NCBI RefSeq assembly: GCF_037482285.1
Contig: NZ_JBBEYB010000007.1
Coordinates: forward strand, 124,001 to 188,000
Origin: Aquabacterium sp029268225
GTDB lineage: Bacteria > Pseudomonadota > Gammaproteobacteria > Burkholderiales > Burkholderiaceae_C
DNA: 64,000 nucleotides
Direction: 5' to 3'
Below the pieces are notes generated by a model. It was given only the letters and a program-made list of their open reading frames with translations, ran no database searches and was not told the DNA's origin. Positions 16,230 to 25,900 of this stretch are shown piece after piece. The translations under genes and the position numbers were made by a program. Position 1 is the stretch's first letter. Each line of letters begins with the position of its first letter.

Positions 16230-17561
16230 TCAGCCCACCACGGCGTCCGCCAACATCTGGGCGCAACGATCAGCAAGCGCCTGCTCGCGCGCCTCCACCA
16301 TCACACGCAACAAAGGTTCGGTGCCCGACGGACGGATGAGCACACGCCCCTGCCCTGACAGCATCCCGTCCACATCCTGCTGTACGGTCGCCAGTCGAGC
16401 GTTCTGTCGCCAATCCTGTCCCGCTTGGAGCCTGACATTGATCAAGCGCTGGGGAAACAATGTCACGCCTTCCAGCCACTGCGCAAGGCTGCGCCCACTG
16501 CGCACCACGGCCTGCAACACCTGAAGGGCACTCACCATGCCATCGCCTGTCGTATGTCGGTCAAGCGCCAGAAGGTGTCCTGAACCTTCTCCGCCCAACT
16601 GCCAGCCACGGTTGATCAACTCCTCCAGCACATATCGGTCGCCCACCTTCGCGCGGACAAAATCGACACCACGCTGCTGCAGAGCCAGCTCGACAGCCAT
16701 ATTGGTCATGAGCGTCCCCACCGCACCAGGAACCTTTTCACCCTGCGCAAGACGGTCTGCCACCAACACGTAAAGCAACTCATCGCCGTTGTAGAGACGC
16801 CCTTGGGCATCCACCAGCTGCAACCGGTCTGCGTCGCCGTCCAGCGCAATGCCATAGTGGGCCCCATGCGCAGCGACCGCAGCAACCAGAGCCTCGGGAT
16901 GGGTGGCGCCGACCCCATCATTGATGTTCAAGCCGTCGGGCGCACATCCGATGGAGATCACCTCGGCCCCCAACTCATGCAAAACAGCAGGCGCGATCTG
17001 ATAGGCCGCGCCATGGGCCCCATCCACCACCAACTTCAGGCCCTTCAGGGAGAGATTGGAATCGAAGCTCGCCTTGCAGAACTCGATGTATCGCCCTCGT
17101 GCATCCTCAAGGCGGCGCGCACGCCCCAAACCTTGCGAATCCACCCATTGAGGCGCCTGCGTCAGCGCCGACTCCACATCCTTCTCCCAGTCATCAGGCA
17201 GCTTCTCGCCATTGGCGGAGAAGAACTTGATGCCGTTGTCCTGGAAAGGATTGTGGGACGCACTGATCACCACCCCCAGGCTCTGACGCAGGGCACGCGT
17301 CAGATAAGCCACGCCAGGGGTCGGCAAGGGACCGGTCAGCAAGACATCCACCCCTGCGGAAGCGAAACCGGCCTCCAGCGCAGACTCCAACATATAACCC
17401 GAAATGCGCGTGTCCTTGCCGATCAATACCGTAGGACGGGACTCGGTTCGACGCAAGACCTGACCCACTGCGTGCCCCAGACGCAGCACGAAATCAGGCG
17501 TGATCGGCGCTTGACCGACCGTGCCACGGATGCCATCGGTTCCGAAATATTGGCGTGACAT
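16230..17561 (-). CDS. glmM: Phosphoglucosamine mutase
   Basis: A 443-residue cytosolic enzyme converting glucosamine-6-phosphate to glucosamine-1-phosphate for peptidoglycan and LPS. It begins MSRQYFGTDGIRG; the active-site phosphoserine is in GVVISASHNPFQDNG; the metal loop is LDGDADRLQLVD; the C-terminal phosphate-binding loop is RPSGTEPLLRVMVE. The ATG at 17561 is preferred to a TTG at 17573. It follows folP, the usual folP-glmM order. Confidence 0.97.
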   Translation of the reverse strand: MSRQYFGTDGIRGTVGQAPITPDFVLRLGHAVGQVLRRTESRPTVLIGKDTRISGYMLESALEAGFASAGVDVLLTGPLPTPGVAYLTRALRQSLGVVISASHNPFQDNGIKFFSANGEKLPDDWEKDVESALTQAPQWVDSQGLGRARRLEDARGRYIEFCKASFDSNLSLKGLKLVVDGAHGAAYQIAPAVLHELGAEVISIGCAPDGLNINDGVGATHPEALVAAVAAHGAHYGIALDGDADRLQLVDAQGRLYNGDELLYVLVADRLAQGEKVPGAVGTLMTNMAVELALQQRGVDFVRAKVGDRYVLEELINRGWQLGGEGSGHLLALDRHTTGDGMVSALQVLQAVVRSGRSLAQWLEGVTLFPQRLINVRLQAGQDWRQNARLATVQQDVDGMLSGQGRVLIRPSGTEPLLRVMVEAREQALADRCAQMLADAVVG

Positions 17562-17616
17562 GAATGAATGCAACCCTGCTGACTGTTGAGCCAGAAATCA
17601 TACCCGGGAATACCCG

Positions 17617-18459
17617 TCAAACCACCCCATCCAGCAGCCCCGCAGCCTTCCACACTTTCAGCGCGTCCACCGTCTCAGCCACGTCGTGAACGCGCACGAT
17701 GTGTGCGCCGCGCTGCACCCCTGCCAGGGCCGCACTCAAACTGGCCGCCAGTCGCTGGCCAACGGGACGTCCCGTCAAGGCCCCCAAACTGGACTTGCGT
17801 GACCAGCCAACGAGCAAGGGATAACCCAATTCCAGCAAGGCAGCCTGCTCGCGCAAGAGCTGGAAGTTGTGCTCGGGCGTTTTACCAAAACCAATGCCAG
17901 GATCCAGCGTGATGCGAGCTGGATCCACGCCTGCCTCCCGCACCACAGCCACCCTTTGCGCCAGATAAGCCTTGACCTCGGTCACCACATCAGGGTAGCT
18001 GGGGCGCAACTGCATCGTGGCGGGATCGCCCTGCATGTGCATCAAGCAGACGCCGCAGGAACCGTGGTTTGCCACCACCTCTACTGCACCGACATCCTCC
18101 AGCCCCCGGATGTCGTTGATGATGTCCACGCCCAAGTCCAGCGCACGACGCATGACCTCAGACTTACAGGTGTCCACCGACAGCGGCACACCCAAAGACA
18201 AGGCGCCGCGGATCACGCCTTCCAGCCGGGACCATTCCTCCTCGACCGTGAGGGTAGGCGCCCCGGGACGGGTCGACTCGCCCCCCAGATCCAGAATGTC
18301 CACCCCGTCTTTGATCAACTGCTCGCAATGAGCAAGGGCCTTCCGGGTATCGGCATGTTGGCCACCGTCCGAAAACGAATCCGGAGTGACGTTGACAATG
18401 CCCATGACCTGCGGACGGCTCAGGTCAATCTGAAATCGGGTGGTGTGCCAAGTGAACAT
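17617..18459 (-). CDS. folP: Dihydropteroate synthase
   Basis: A 280-residue folate enzyme joining p-aminobenzoate to dihydropterin pyrophosphate, the sulfonamide target. The loop-1 motif MGIVNVTPDSFSDGG and the pterin site segment DLGGESTRPGA are intact, as are DPGIGFGKTPEHN and GWSRKSSLG. The ATG at 18459 starts MFTWHTT; a GTG at 18486 also lies in frame but sits inside the ftsH terminator stem. The ftsH-folP-glmM order is the one seen in many proteobacteria. Confidence 0.96.
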   Translation of the reverse strand: MFTWHTTRFQIDLSRPQVMGIVNVTPDSFSDGGQHADTRKALAHCEQLIKDGVDILDLGGESTRPGAPTLTVEEEWSRLEGVIRGALSLGVPLSVDTCKSEVMRRALDLGVDIINDIRGLEDVGAVEVVANHGSCGVCLMHMQGDPATMQLRPSYPDVVTEVKAYLAQRVAVVREAGVDPARITLDPGIGFGKTPEHNFQLLREQAALLELGYPLLVGWSRKSSLGALTGRPVGQRLAASLSAALAGVQRGAHIVRVHDVAETVDALKVWKAAGLLDGVV

Positions 18460-18485
18460 GATGCGAGAGGGAGAGCTGAAATACA

Positions 18486-18507
18486 CAACGGGGCCGAAGC
18501 CCCGTTG
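18486..18507 (-). terminator. Tetraloop hairpin between ftsH and folP
   Basis: A nine-pair stem (18486-18494 with 18499-18507, GGGGC/GCCCC core) closes on a four-base loop that reads TTCG in the minus-strand transcript. A short TGTATTT follows. It starts 21 bases after the ftsH stop and ends 27 bases before the folP ATG, so it may only partly stop transcription. Confidence 0.7.
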
Positions 18508-18527
18508 ATGAATGAAGTGCGCGCTGG

Positions 18528-20441
18528 TCAGACTGCTGCCGGTGCGCCGTCTGGCTTGACCGGAGGTTTCGGATCGCTGCCGCCAGAGCGGTTGACCGAA
18601 GGTGTCCAGTCCTTGGGTGGGCTGGGCTCCTTACCGGCCATGATCTCGTCGATCTGATCCGAATCGATGGTCTCCCACTCCAGCAAGGCCTTGGCCATTG
18701 CGTGCATCTTGTCCTTGTTGTCCTCGATGAGCTTGCGCGCCAGAGCGTACTGCTCGTCGATGATCTTGCGGATCTGCTTGTCGACCTTCTGCATCGTCTC
18801 TTCAGACATGTGCGTGGTCTTGGTGATCGAGCGGCCCAGGAAGACCTCGCCCTCGTTCTCGGCGTACACCACCGGGCCGAGTTCGTCGGTCATGCCGTAG
18901 CGGGTCACCATGTCGCGGGCGATGGCGGTGGCACGCTCGAAGTCGTTGCTCGCGCCGGTCGTCATCTGGTTCATGAAGACCTCTTCGGCGATGCGGCCAC
19001 CGAACAGCACCGAGATGGTGTCCAGCATGCGGTTCTTGTCCATGCTGTAACGGTCACCTTCAGGCAACTGCATGGTCACACCCAGCGCGCGGCCGCGGGG
19101 GATGATGGTGACCTTGTGCACCGGATCGGTCTTGGGCAGCAGGCGCGCCACCAGGGCGTGACCGGCTTCATGGTACGCGGTGTTGCGACGCTCCTCCTCG
19201 GGCATGATCATGGACTTGCGCTCGGGGCCCATCATGATCTTGTCCTTGGCCTTCTCGAAGTCCTGCATCTCCACCACGCGACCATTGCGGCGAGCGGCAA
19301 ACAAGGCTGCTTCGTTGACCAGGTTGGCCAAGTCCGCACCCGAGAAGCCCGGGGTGCCACGTGCCAGGATGTCAGCACGCACGTCCTGGCCGACCGGCAC
19401 CTTGCGCACGTGCACGTTCAGGATCTGTTCACGACCACGCACGTCCGGCAGGGTCACATACACCTGACGGTCGAAACGACCAGGGCGCAGCAGAGCCGGG
19501 TCCAGGATGTCCGGGCGGTTGGTGGCTGCCACCACGATCACGCCGGCGTTGGTGTCGAAGCCGTCCATCTCGACCAGCATCTGGTTGAGAGTCTGCTCAC
19601 GTTCGTCGTTGCCACCGCCCAGGCCAGCGCCACGGTGACGACCGACCGCATCGATTTCGTCGATGAAGATGATGCAAGGGGCGTTCTTCTTGGCCTGCTC
19701 GAACATGTCGCGCACGCGAGATGCGCCCACGCCAACGAACATCTCCACGAAGTCAGAACCGGAGATGGTGAAGAACGGCACCTTGGCTTCGCCGGCGATG
19801 GACTTGGCCAGCAGCGTCTTACCGGTACCCGGGGGGCCGACCAGCAGCACACCACGCGGTATGCGGCCACCCAGCTTCTGGAACTTCTGCGGGTCGCGCA
19901 GGAAATCCACCAACTCCTTCACTTCTTCCTTGGCCTCGTCGCAACCGGCGACGTCGGCGAAGGTCACGGTGTTGTTGCTCTCATCGAGCATGCGGGCGCG
20001 GCTCTTGCCGAAGCTGAACGCCCCGCCCTTGCCACCACCGCCTTGCATCTGGCGCATGAAATACACCCACACGCCAATCAGCAGGAGCATCGGGCCCCAC
20101 GACACCAGCAGGCTCATGATCAGAGAGGGCTCTTCACGGGCCTTCACATCAAACTTGACGCCACTGGCCAGCAAGTCGCCCACCAGACCGCGGTCAAGGT
20201 AGGTGGCCGTGCTGCGCAGGCGCTTGTCATCGGTGGTGATGGCAATGATCTCCGTGGCGCCAGTGCCACTCTCTTGCAGCACCACGCTCTTGATGCGTTT
20301 GGCTCGAACCTCCTCCAGGAAATCCGAATAGGCGATCTGACTGCCGCCCGCGCTGACGCGGTCGAACTGCTTGAACACGGTGAACAACACCAGTGCCACC
20401 ACCAACCAGACTGCAATCTTCGAGAACCATTGATTGTTCAC
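18528..20441 (-). CDS. ftsH: ATP-dependent zinc metalloprotease FtsH
   Basis: A 637-residue membrane-anchored hexameric AAA protease that degrades misfolded membrane proteins and regulators such as RpoH and LpxC in other species. Two N-terminal membrane segments (about 8-22 and 105-127) flank a periplasmic domain. The AAA module has Walker A GPPGTGKTLLAKS, the pore motif region and Walker B CIIFIDEIDAVGRHRG; the second region of homology ends in DPALLRPGRFDRQ. The zinc site is HEAGHALV. The start at 20441 follows GGAG. Confidence 0.97.
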   Translation of the reverse strand: MNNQWFSKIAVWLVVALVLFTVFKQFDRVSAGGSQIAYSDFLEEVRAKRIKSVVLQESGTGATEIIAITTDDKRLRSTATYLDRGLVGDLLASGVKFDVKAREEPSLIMSLLVSWGPMLLLIGVWVYFMRQMQGGGGKGGAFSFGKSRARMLDESNNTVTFADVAGCDEAKEEVKELVDFLRDPQKFQKLGGRIPRGVLLVGPPGTGKTLLAKSIAGEAKVPFFTISGSDFVEMFVGVGASRVRDMFEQAKKNAPCIIFIDEIDAVGRHRGAGLGGGNDEREQTLNQMLVEMDGFDTNAGVIVVAATNRPDILDPALLRPGRFDRQVYVTLPDVRGREQILNVHVRKVPVGQDVRADILARGTPGFSGADLANLVNEAALFAARRNGRVVEMQDFEKAKDKIMMGPERKSMIMPEEERRNTAYHEAGHALVARLLPKTDPVHKVTIIPRGRALGVTMQLPEGDRYSMDKNRMLDTISVLFGGRIAEEVFMNQMTTGASNDFERATAIARDMVTRYGMTDELGPVVYAENEGEVFLGRSITKTTHMSEETMQKVDKQIRKIIDEQYALARKLIEDNKDKMHAMAKALLEWETIDSDQIDEIMAGKEPSPPKDWTPSVNRSGGSDPKPPVKPDGAPAAV

Positions 20442-20559
20442 CGAGGCTCCTTCTTCCCATTCAACCTGAACCGGCTGATGCTGGATGCATCACCACACCT
20501 GTTCAGGGCTACATCGTTTCGCCACCGTCATCTTCTTGACAAAGTGACACGATGCCATC

Positions 20560-20589
20560 GCTATATGTGGATGATTCTAGACGAGTCAA
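20560..20589 (-). promoter_or_regulatory. Sigma-70-type promoter upstream of ftsH
   Basis: On the minus strand TTGACT (20589-20584) and TATAGC (20565-20560) are separated by 18 bases, about 120 bases before the ftsH ATG. This suggests ftsH can be transcribed independently of rlmE through a 220-base intergenic region in which I see no other gene. Confidence 0.55.
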
Positions 20590-20662
20590 GAGAGCCCCTG
20601 CAGCGTGCTACCCACAGCGAAACCACGGTTTTAGGCCCTCTGATCGACCCGATCAAGAAAAT

Positions 20663-21337
20663 TCATCGAGGCTTGAGGCCAATCCCGACCAGAAACGTCT
20701 CGGATGACTTGTCTCGCGAGGCTTTCGGCTTGATCGGTTTCACCACCCGGAAATTCGCCTTGAACATGTCCACCAGTTGCGTGTAACCCGAGCCGTGGAA
20801 GACCTTGCACACCAAGGCACCATCTTTCTTGAGGTGATGCTGGGCAAAGTCGATGGCCAGCTCGATCAGGTTTTCGACCCGCGCGGCGTCATGGGCGCCG
20901 ATGCCACTGAGGTTCGGCGCCATGTCGGAGATGACCACATCCACGGGGCGGTCGCCCACACAGGCCTGCAATTGCTGCAGCACCTCTTCTTCACGGAAGT
21001 CGCCCTGGATGAACTGCACGCCCTCAATGGGCTCGAAGTCCAGCAGGTCGAGCGCGATGATGGTGCCATTGAGCTCGCCCACAGCAGCCCCCCCCGTCCC
21101 AGCGTCCTTGGGGGCAAACTTGCGCCGCACATACTGACTCCAGGCACCGGGCGAAGCCCCCAAGTCCACGACCAACTGCCCCGGCTTGATCAGCCCGAGC
21201 GTCTCGTCAATTTCCTTGAGCTTGTAGGCAGCCCGCGAGCGAAACCCCTCTTTTTGCGCCAATCTCACGTAAGGATCGTGGATATGGTCATTCAACCAGG
21301 CCTTGTTGACCTTTTTGCTTTTGGTTTGGACTTTCAT
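20663..21337 (-). CDS. rlmE: 23S rRNA 2'-O-ribose U2552 methyltransferase
   Basis: A 224-residue SAM-dependent methyltransferase (FtsJ/RrmJ) acting late in 50S assembly. The SAM motif is LVVDLGASPGAWSQY, and the K-D-K-E tetrad is visible in RSRAAYKLKEID, SDMAPNLSGIG and CKVFHGSG. The N-terminus MKVQTKSKKVNKAWLNDH matches the family; the open frame upstream to 21409 crosses the divergent yhbY start and is discarded. It lies just upstream of ftsH, the conserved rlmE-ftsH pairing. Confidence 0.96.
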   Translation of the reverse strand: MKVQTKSKKVNKAWLNDHIHDPYVRLAQKEGFRSRAAYKLKEIDETLGLIKPGQLVVDLGASPGAWSQYVRRKFAPKDAGTGGAAVGELNGTIIALDLLDFEPIEGVQFIQGDFREEEVLQQLQACVGDRPVDVVISDMAPNLSGIGAHDAARVENLIELAIDFAQHHLKKDGALVCKVFHGSGYTQLVDMFKANFRVVKPIKPKASRDKSSETFLVGIGLKPR

Positions 21338-21354
21338 GGCTTGATAATAGAGGG

Positions 21355-21822
21355 ATGCCTGCAATTGAATTGACCACCGCCGAACGTCGTGCCCTGCGGG
21401 CCGACGCACACCACTTGGACCCCGTCGTGATGATCGGCGGAGACGGGCTCACGCCCGCTGTCCTCAAAGAAGCCGATGGCGCCCTCAAGGCACACGGACT
21501 GATCAAAGTGCGTGTGTTGGGCGACGACCGCGCCGTGCGCGAAGAGATCTACGCCCAGATGTGCGACAAGCTCAACGCCGCACCCATCCAGCATATCGGC
21601 AAGTTGCTGGTCTTGTGGCGTCCGATGCCAGAAAAGGAAAGCGCCGAAGAACGCGAAGGTCGAGGCCCGGGCCCCCGCGAAGTCAAGATCCTCAAGTTCT
21701 CCAAGAGCGGCCTGCGTCGCCCTGAGATCAAGAAGGTCACCGTGATGGGCAACCAGCGCGTCACCGCCGGCGGCCTGATCAAGCGCGCCAAAAAGCGTAC
21801 GCCGAGCAAAAAGCCCGCTTGA
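21355..21822 (+). CDS. yhbY: YhbY family CRM-domain RNA-binding protein
   Basis: A 155-residue protein whose first 95 residues are the CRM fold (LTTAERRALRADAHHLDPVV, then GLIKVRVLGDD and HIGKLLVLWRP), associated with pre-50S ribosomes. The remaining C-terminal 60 residues are basic (KRAKKRTPSKKPA), longer than the about 97-residue E. coli protein and probably an added RNA-binding tail. It is divergent from rlmE with only 17 bases between the two ATGs. Confidence 0.9.
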   Translation: MPAIELTTAERRALRADAHHLDPVVMIGGDGLTPAVLKEADGALKAHGLIKVRVLGDDRAVREEIYAQMCDKLNAAPIQHIGKLLVLWRPMPEKESAEEREGRGPGPREVKILKFSKSGLRRPEIKKVTVMGNQRVTAGGLIKRAKKRTPSKKPA

Positions 21823-21904
21823 TCTGCGGGTTCGCGGCGGGCCAGCCCGGGAGGGCTGGCTGAAACGCCGGCACTGCCCCAGAGCTGCTACATGCCCGCG
21901 CGGC

Positions 21905-22360
21905 TCATGCCTTCTGCGACAGCCCCGTCAGACGCCAAGCCAACACCCCGACCAGCAAGGCCTTGAGCCAGAACAGCGTGGCAGAGATGCCATGCAAGGC
22001 ACCGAAGGACAAAGCCGTCGCTTGTCCGGCCTTCGCCGCCTCGATCATCGGGTGCAAGGCAAATTCACCAAACACCGTCAGGAACAAGGCCCCCAGTGTC
22101 AGCAACAGGTTCGGGCTGACCACGCTGATCTTGGCGCCCGCTTCCAACAGGTCGCGGACACGCCGACGCTCGATCATGAACAACACCACGGCAAAGGCCA
22201 GGCTCAAGCGTGCTTCCACGCCAAAAATCCGGCCTGCGCCCTGCCCTGCGATCTGGCGATCAAAGGTGGCAAACAGCGTGGGCGCTGCCACAGCCCCCAC
22301 CGCGATGATGATGCCGACCCACACCGCCGCCAGCCAGGCTTGAAAGCGCAGCAACTTCAT
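21905..22360 (-). CDS. DUF4149 family membrane protein
   Basis: A 151-residue inner-membrane protein with four hydrophobic segments. It begins MKLLRFQAWLAAVWVGIIIAVG and contains APTLFATFDRQIAGQGAGRIF, the conserved loop of DUF4149 proteins, then LTLGALFLTVFGEF and the final SATLFWLKALLVGVLAWRL. No biochemical role is known to me. It sits between greA (19 bases upstream) and convergent yhbY; greA-DUF4149-yhbY proximity is a recurring betaproteobacterial arrangement in my memory. Confidence 0.8.
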   Translation of the reverse strand: MKLLRFQAWLAAVWVGIIIAVGAVAAPTLFATFDRQIAGQGAGRIFGVEARLSLAFAVVLFMIERRRVRDLLEAGAKISVVSPNLLLTLGALFLTVFGEFALHPMIEAAKAGQATALSFGALHGISATLFWLKALLVGVLAWRLTGLSQKA

Positions 22361-22379
22361 GGTCTCAGCCCCTGCGAGA

Positions 22380-22856
22380 TCAGATGTAGCGGACTTCGAT
22401 GATTTCGTATTCGCGCACGCCACCCGGCGCCTGAACCGATGCCACATCGCCGGCCTCTTTGCCAATCAAGGCGCGGGCAATGGGGGAGCTGATGGAGATG
22501 AGACCCTTTTTGAGGTCAGCCTCATCGTCGCCCACGATCTGGTAGGTCACCACGTCACCTGTGGCTTCGATTTCCATCTCAACCGTAGAGCCGAACACCA
22601 CGCGGCCACCAGCGTCCAAAGAGGCTGGGTCGATGATCTGGGCTGCAGACAGCTTGCCTTCGATTTCCGCGATGCGGCCTTCGATGAAGCCCTGCTTGTC
22701 TTTGGCGGCGTCGTATTCGGCGTTTTCAGACAGGTCGCCTTGTGCGCGCGCTTCGGCAATGGCCTGCACCACAGCAGGACGTTCCACATGCTTGAGGCGA
22801 TGCAGCTCTTCCTTGAGCAACTCGGCGCCGCGCTTCGTGATTGGAATGGTGGACAT
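22380..22856 (-). CDS. greA: Transcription elongation factor GreA
   Basis: A 158-residue factor that enters the RNA polymerase secondary channel and triggers cleavage of backtracked RNA. The N-terminal coiled coil shows MSTIPITKRGAELLKEEL and the tip acidic residues in DLSENAEYDAAKD; the C-terminal FKBP-like domain includes ISISSPIARALIGKEAGD. Length is exactly that of E. coli GreA. It follows carB by about 125 bases on the same strand, as in the common carAB-greA cluster. Confidence 0.97.
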   Translation of the reverse strand: MSTIPITKRGAELLKEELHRLKHVERPAVVQAIAEARAQGDLSENAEYDAAKDKQGFIEGRIAEIEGKLSAAQIIDPASLDAGGRVVFGSTVEMEIEATGDVVTYQIVGDDEADLKKGLISISSPIARALIGKEAGDVASVQAPGGVREYEIIEVRYI

Positions 22857-22982
22857 GGCTTTGTCTCGCAAAAAAGAACTGAGCCGCGGCCCAAACCAAC
22901 CCGAAGGTGGTGAAAGGGCGCGGCCCAGAGGTGATGACTTGTGGCGCCACAGGCGACCCGCGCCTGTGGCTGAGCACACAGT

Positions 22983-25900
22983 TTAGTTCAATTTGGCGTG
23001 CAGCTCTTGCAGCGAATACACGACCAGATCGTCGTGGTGCTTGAGGGCCTGCACGACCGCTTCGCAGCCGGCCATGGTCGTGTAGTAGGTCACACGATTG
23101 GCCAAAGCAGCCTGACGGATGCTGCGCGAGTCGGCGATCGCGGTACGGGTTTCGTCCACGGTGGTGAACACCAGCTGGATCTCGCCGGCCTTGATGGCGT
23201 CGGAGATGTGCGGACGGCCGTCCTTGACCTTGTTCACCGGCTTGACCGGAACACCGGCTGCCGCAATGGCGGCCGCCGTGCCCTTGGTGGCCACGACGTT
23301 GAAGCCCAGCTCGACCAGATCCTTGGCAACCTTGACCGCACGAGCCTTGTCACCGTCCTTCACCGAAATGCAGACGGTGCCCTTCTCAGGCAGACGCGAA
23401 CCGGCACCCAGCTGGCTCTTGAGCATGGCTTCACCAAAGGTGGCGCCCACGCCCATGACTTCACCGGTCGAACGCATTTCAGGGCCGAGGACGGGGTCCA
23501 CACCCGGGAACTTGTTGAACGGGAAGACAGCTTCCTTGACCGTGAAGTAGGTCGGCACAACTTCGCGCGGGGCCTTGCCATCAGGCGACTTCTGCGTAGA
23601 CAGCTTCTGGCCGGCCATGCAGCGTGCGGCGATCTTGGCCAGGGGCTGACCCGTGGCCTTCGACACGTAAGGCACGGTGCGCGAAGCACGCGGGTTCACT
23701 TCCAACACGTAGACGGTGGCGTCGTTCAGACCCTTGGTCACGTCGCCCTGGATGGCGAACTGCACGTTCATCAAACCAACCACGTTGAGGGCCTTGGCCA
23801 TCAGGGCAGTCTGGCGACGCAGTTCGTCTTGCAGTTCGGCGCTCAGGGTGTAGGGAGGCAGCGAGCAAGCGGAGTCACCAGAGTGCACGCCAGCTTGTTC
23901 GATGTGCTCCATGATGCCGCCGATCATGGTGTCGGTGCCGTCGGCAATGCAGTCCACGTCCACTTCCACCGCGTCGTTCAGGAAGCGGTCAAGCAGCACC
24001 GGCGACTTCTCGGAGACACGGACGGCTTCGCGCATGTAGCGCTCCAGGTCCTTGTCACCGTGCACGATTTCCATCGCGCGGCCACCCAGCACATAGGAGG
24101 GGCGAACCACCAGCGGATAGCCAATCTCGTTGGCCAGCTTGATGGCGTCTTCCTCGTTGCGTGCGGTACGGTTGGGCGGCTGCTTCAAGCCGAGCTTGTG
24201 CAGCAGAGCCTGGAAGCGCTCGCGGTCTTCCGCGATGTCGATGCTGTCAGGCGTGGTGCCGATGATGGGCACGCCGTTGGCTTCGAGGTCGAGGGCCAGC
24301 TTCAGCGGGGTCTGACCGCCGTACTGCACGATCACACCAACCGGCTTTTCCTTCTCGACGATTTCCAGCACGTCTTCCAGCGTCACCGGCTCGAAGTACA
24401 GGCGGTCGGAGGTGTCGTAATCGGTCGAGACGGTTTCGGGGTTGCAGTTGACCATGATGGTCTCGTAGCCGTCTTCGCGCATGGCGAGGGCAGCGTGGAC
24501 GCAGCAGTAGTCGAACTCGATACCCTGACCAATGCGGTTCGGGCCACCGCCCAGCACCATGATCTTCTTCTTGTCCGTCGGCGCAGCTTCGCACTCGCCA
24601 CCTTCGGACTCGTAGCACGAGTACATGTAGGCGGTTTGCGTTTCAAACTCGGCTGCGCACGTGTCCACGCGCTTGTAGACCGGACGCACGTTCAGGGCGT
24701 GACGGGCCTTGCGCACGGCGTGCTGGTCGGTGCCCAGCAGCTTGGCCAGACGGCGGTCCGAGAAGCCCTTTTGCTTCAGGTAACGCATTTCAGCGGCCGT
24801 CAGCGACTCGAGCTTGCGGGCCTTGACCTGCTCTTCGGTCTTGATGATGTCTTCGATCTGGGCGAGGAACCAGGGGTCGATCTTGGTTTCTTCAAAGACC
24901 TCGTCCAGGCTCATGCCCAGGCGGAAGGCGTCACCCAGGAACAGGATGCGCTCGGGGCCGGCCGTGCCGATTTCCTCGACCACTTCGTCCTTGTCGGTGC
25001 TGCGCTCGCTCAGGCCGTCGATGCCGGTCTCCAGACCACGCAAGGCCTTCTGGAACGACTCCTGGAAGGTGCGACCCATGGCCATCACCTCACCCACCGA
25101 CTTCATCTGTGTGGTCAGACGGTTGTCGGCAGCTGGGAACTTCTCGAAGGCGAAACGCGGGATCTTGGTGACCACGTAGTCGATCGAAGGCTCAAACGAA
25201 GCCGGGGTGGCACCGCCGGTGATGTCGTTCTTCAACTCGTCGAGGGTGAAGCCCACGGCCAGCTTGGCCGCGATCTTGGCGATCGGGAAGCCGGTGGCCT
25301 TGGACGCCAGGGCCGACGAACGCGACACGCGGGGGTTCATTTCGATCACGATCATCCGGCCGTTGTCCGGATTGATCGAGAACTGCACGTTGGAGCCGCC
25401 AGTTTCCACGCCGATTTCGCGCAGGATGGCGATGGAGGCGTTGCGCAGCAGCTGGTACTCGCGGTCGGTCAGGGTCTGAGCCGGGGCCACGGTGATGGAG
25501 TCACCGGTGTGGATGCCCATTGGGTCCAGGTTCTCGATCGAGCAGACGATGATGGCGTTGTCCGCTTTGTCGCGAACCACTTCCATTTCGTACTCTTTCC
25601 ACCCGATCAGTGACTCTTCGATCAGCAACTCCTTGGTCGGAGACAGGTCCAGACCACGCTTGCAGATCTCTTCGAACTCTTCAGGGTTGTAGGCAATGCC
25701 ACCGCCCGTGCCACCCAAGGTGAAGCTGGGACGGATCACCATCGGGAAGCCGGAGCCGCCGATGTCGGCCTGGATGCGCTTTTGCACCGCCCAGGCTTCT
25801 TCCATCGAGTGAGCAATGCCCGACTTGGCGGAATCCAGACCGATCTTGGTCATGGCTTCCTTGAACTTCTGACGGTCTTCGGCCTTCTCGATCGCGTGCT

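Noticed and set aside
18702..20786. Plus-strand open frame of 694 codons opposite ftsH
   Set aside because: It is an antisense shadow of a certain gene in GC-rich DNA; the translation is His/Val/Arg/Gln rich with no family features.
22998..25613. Plus-strand open frame of 871 codons opposite carB
   Set aside because: Antisense shadow of carB, created by codon bias; composition is unlike a real protein.
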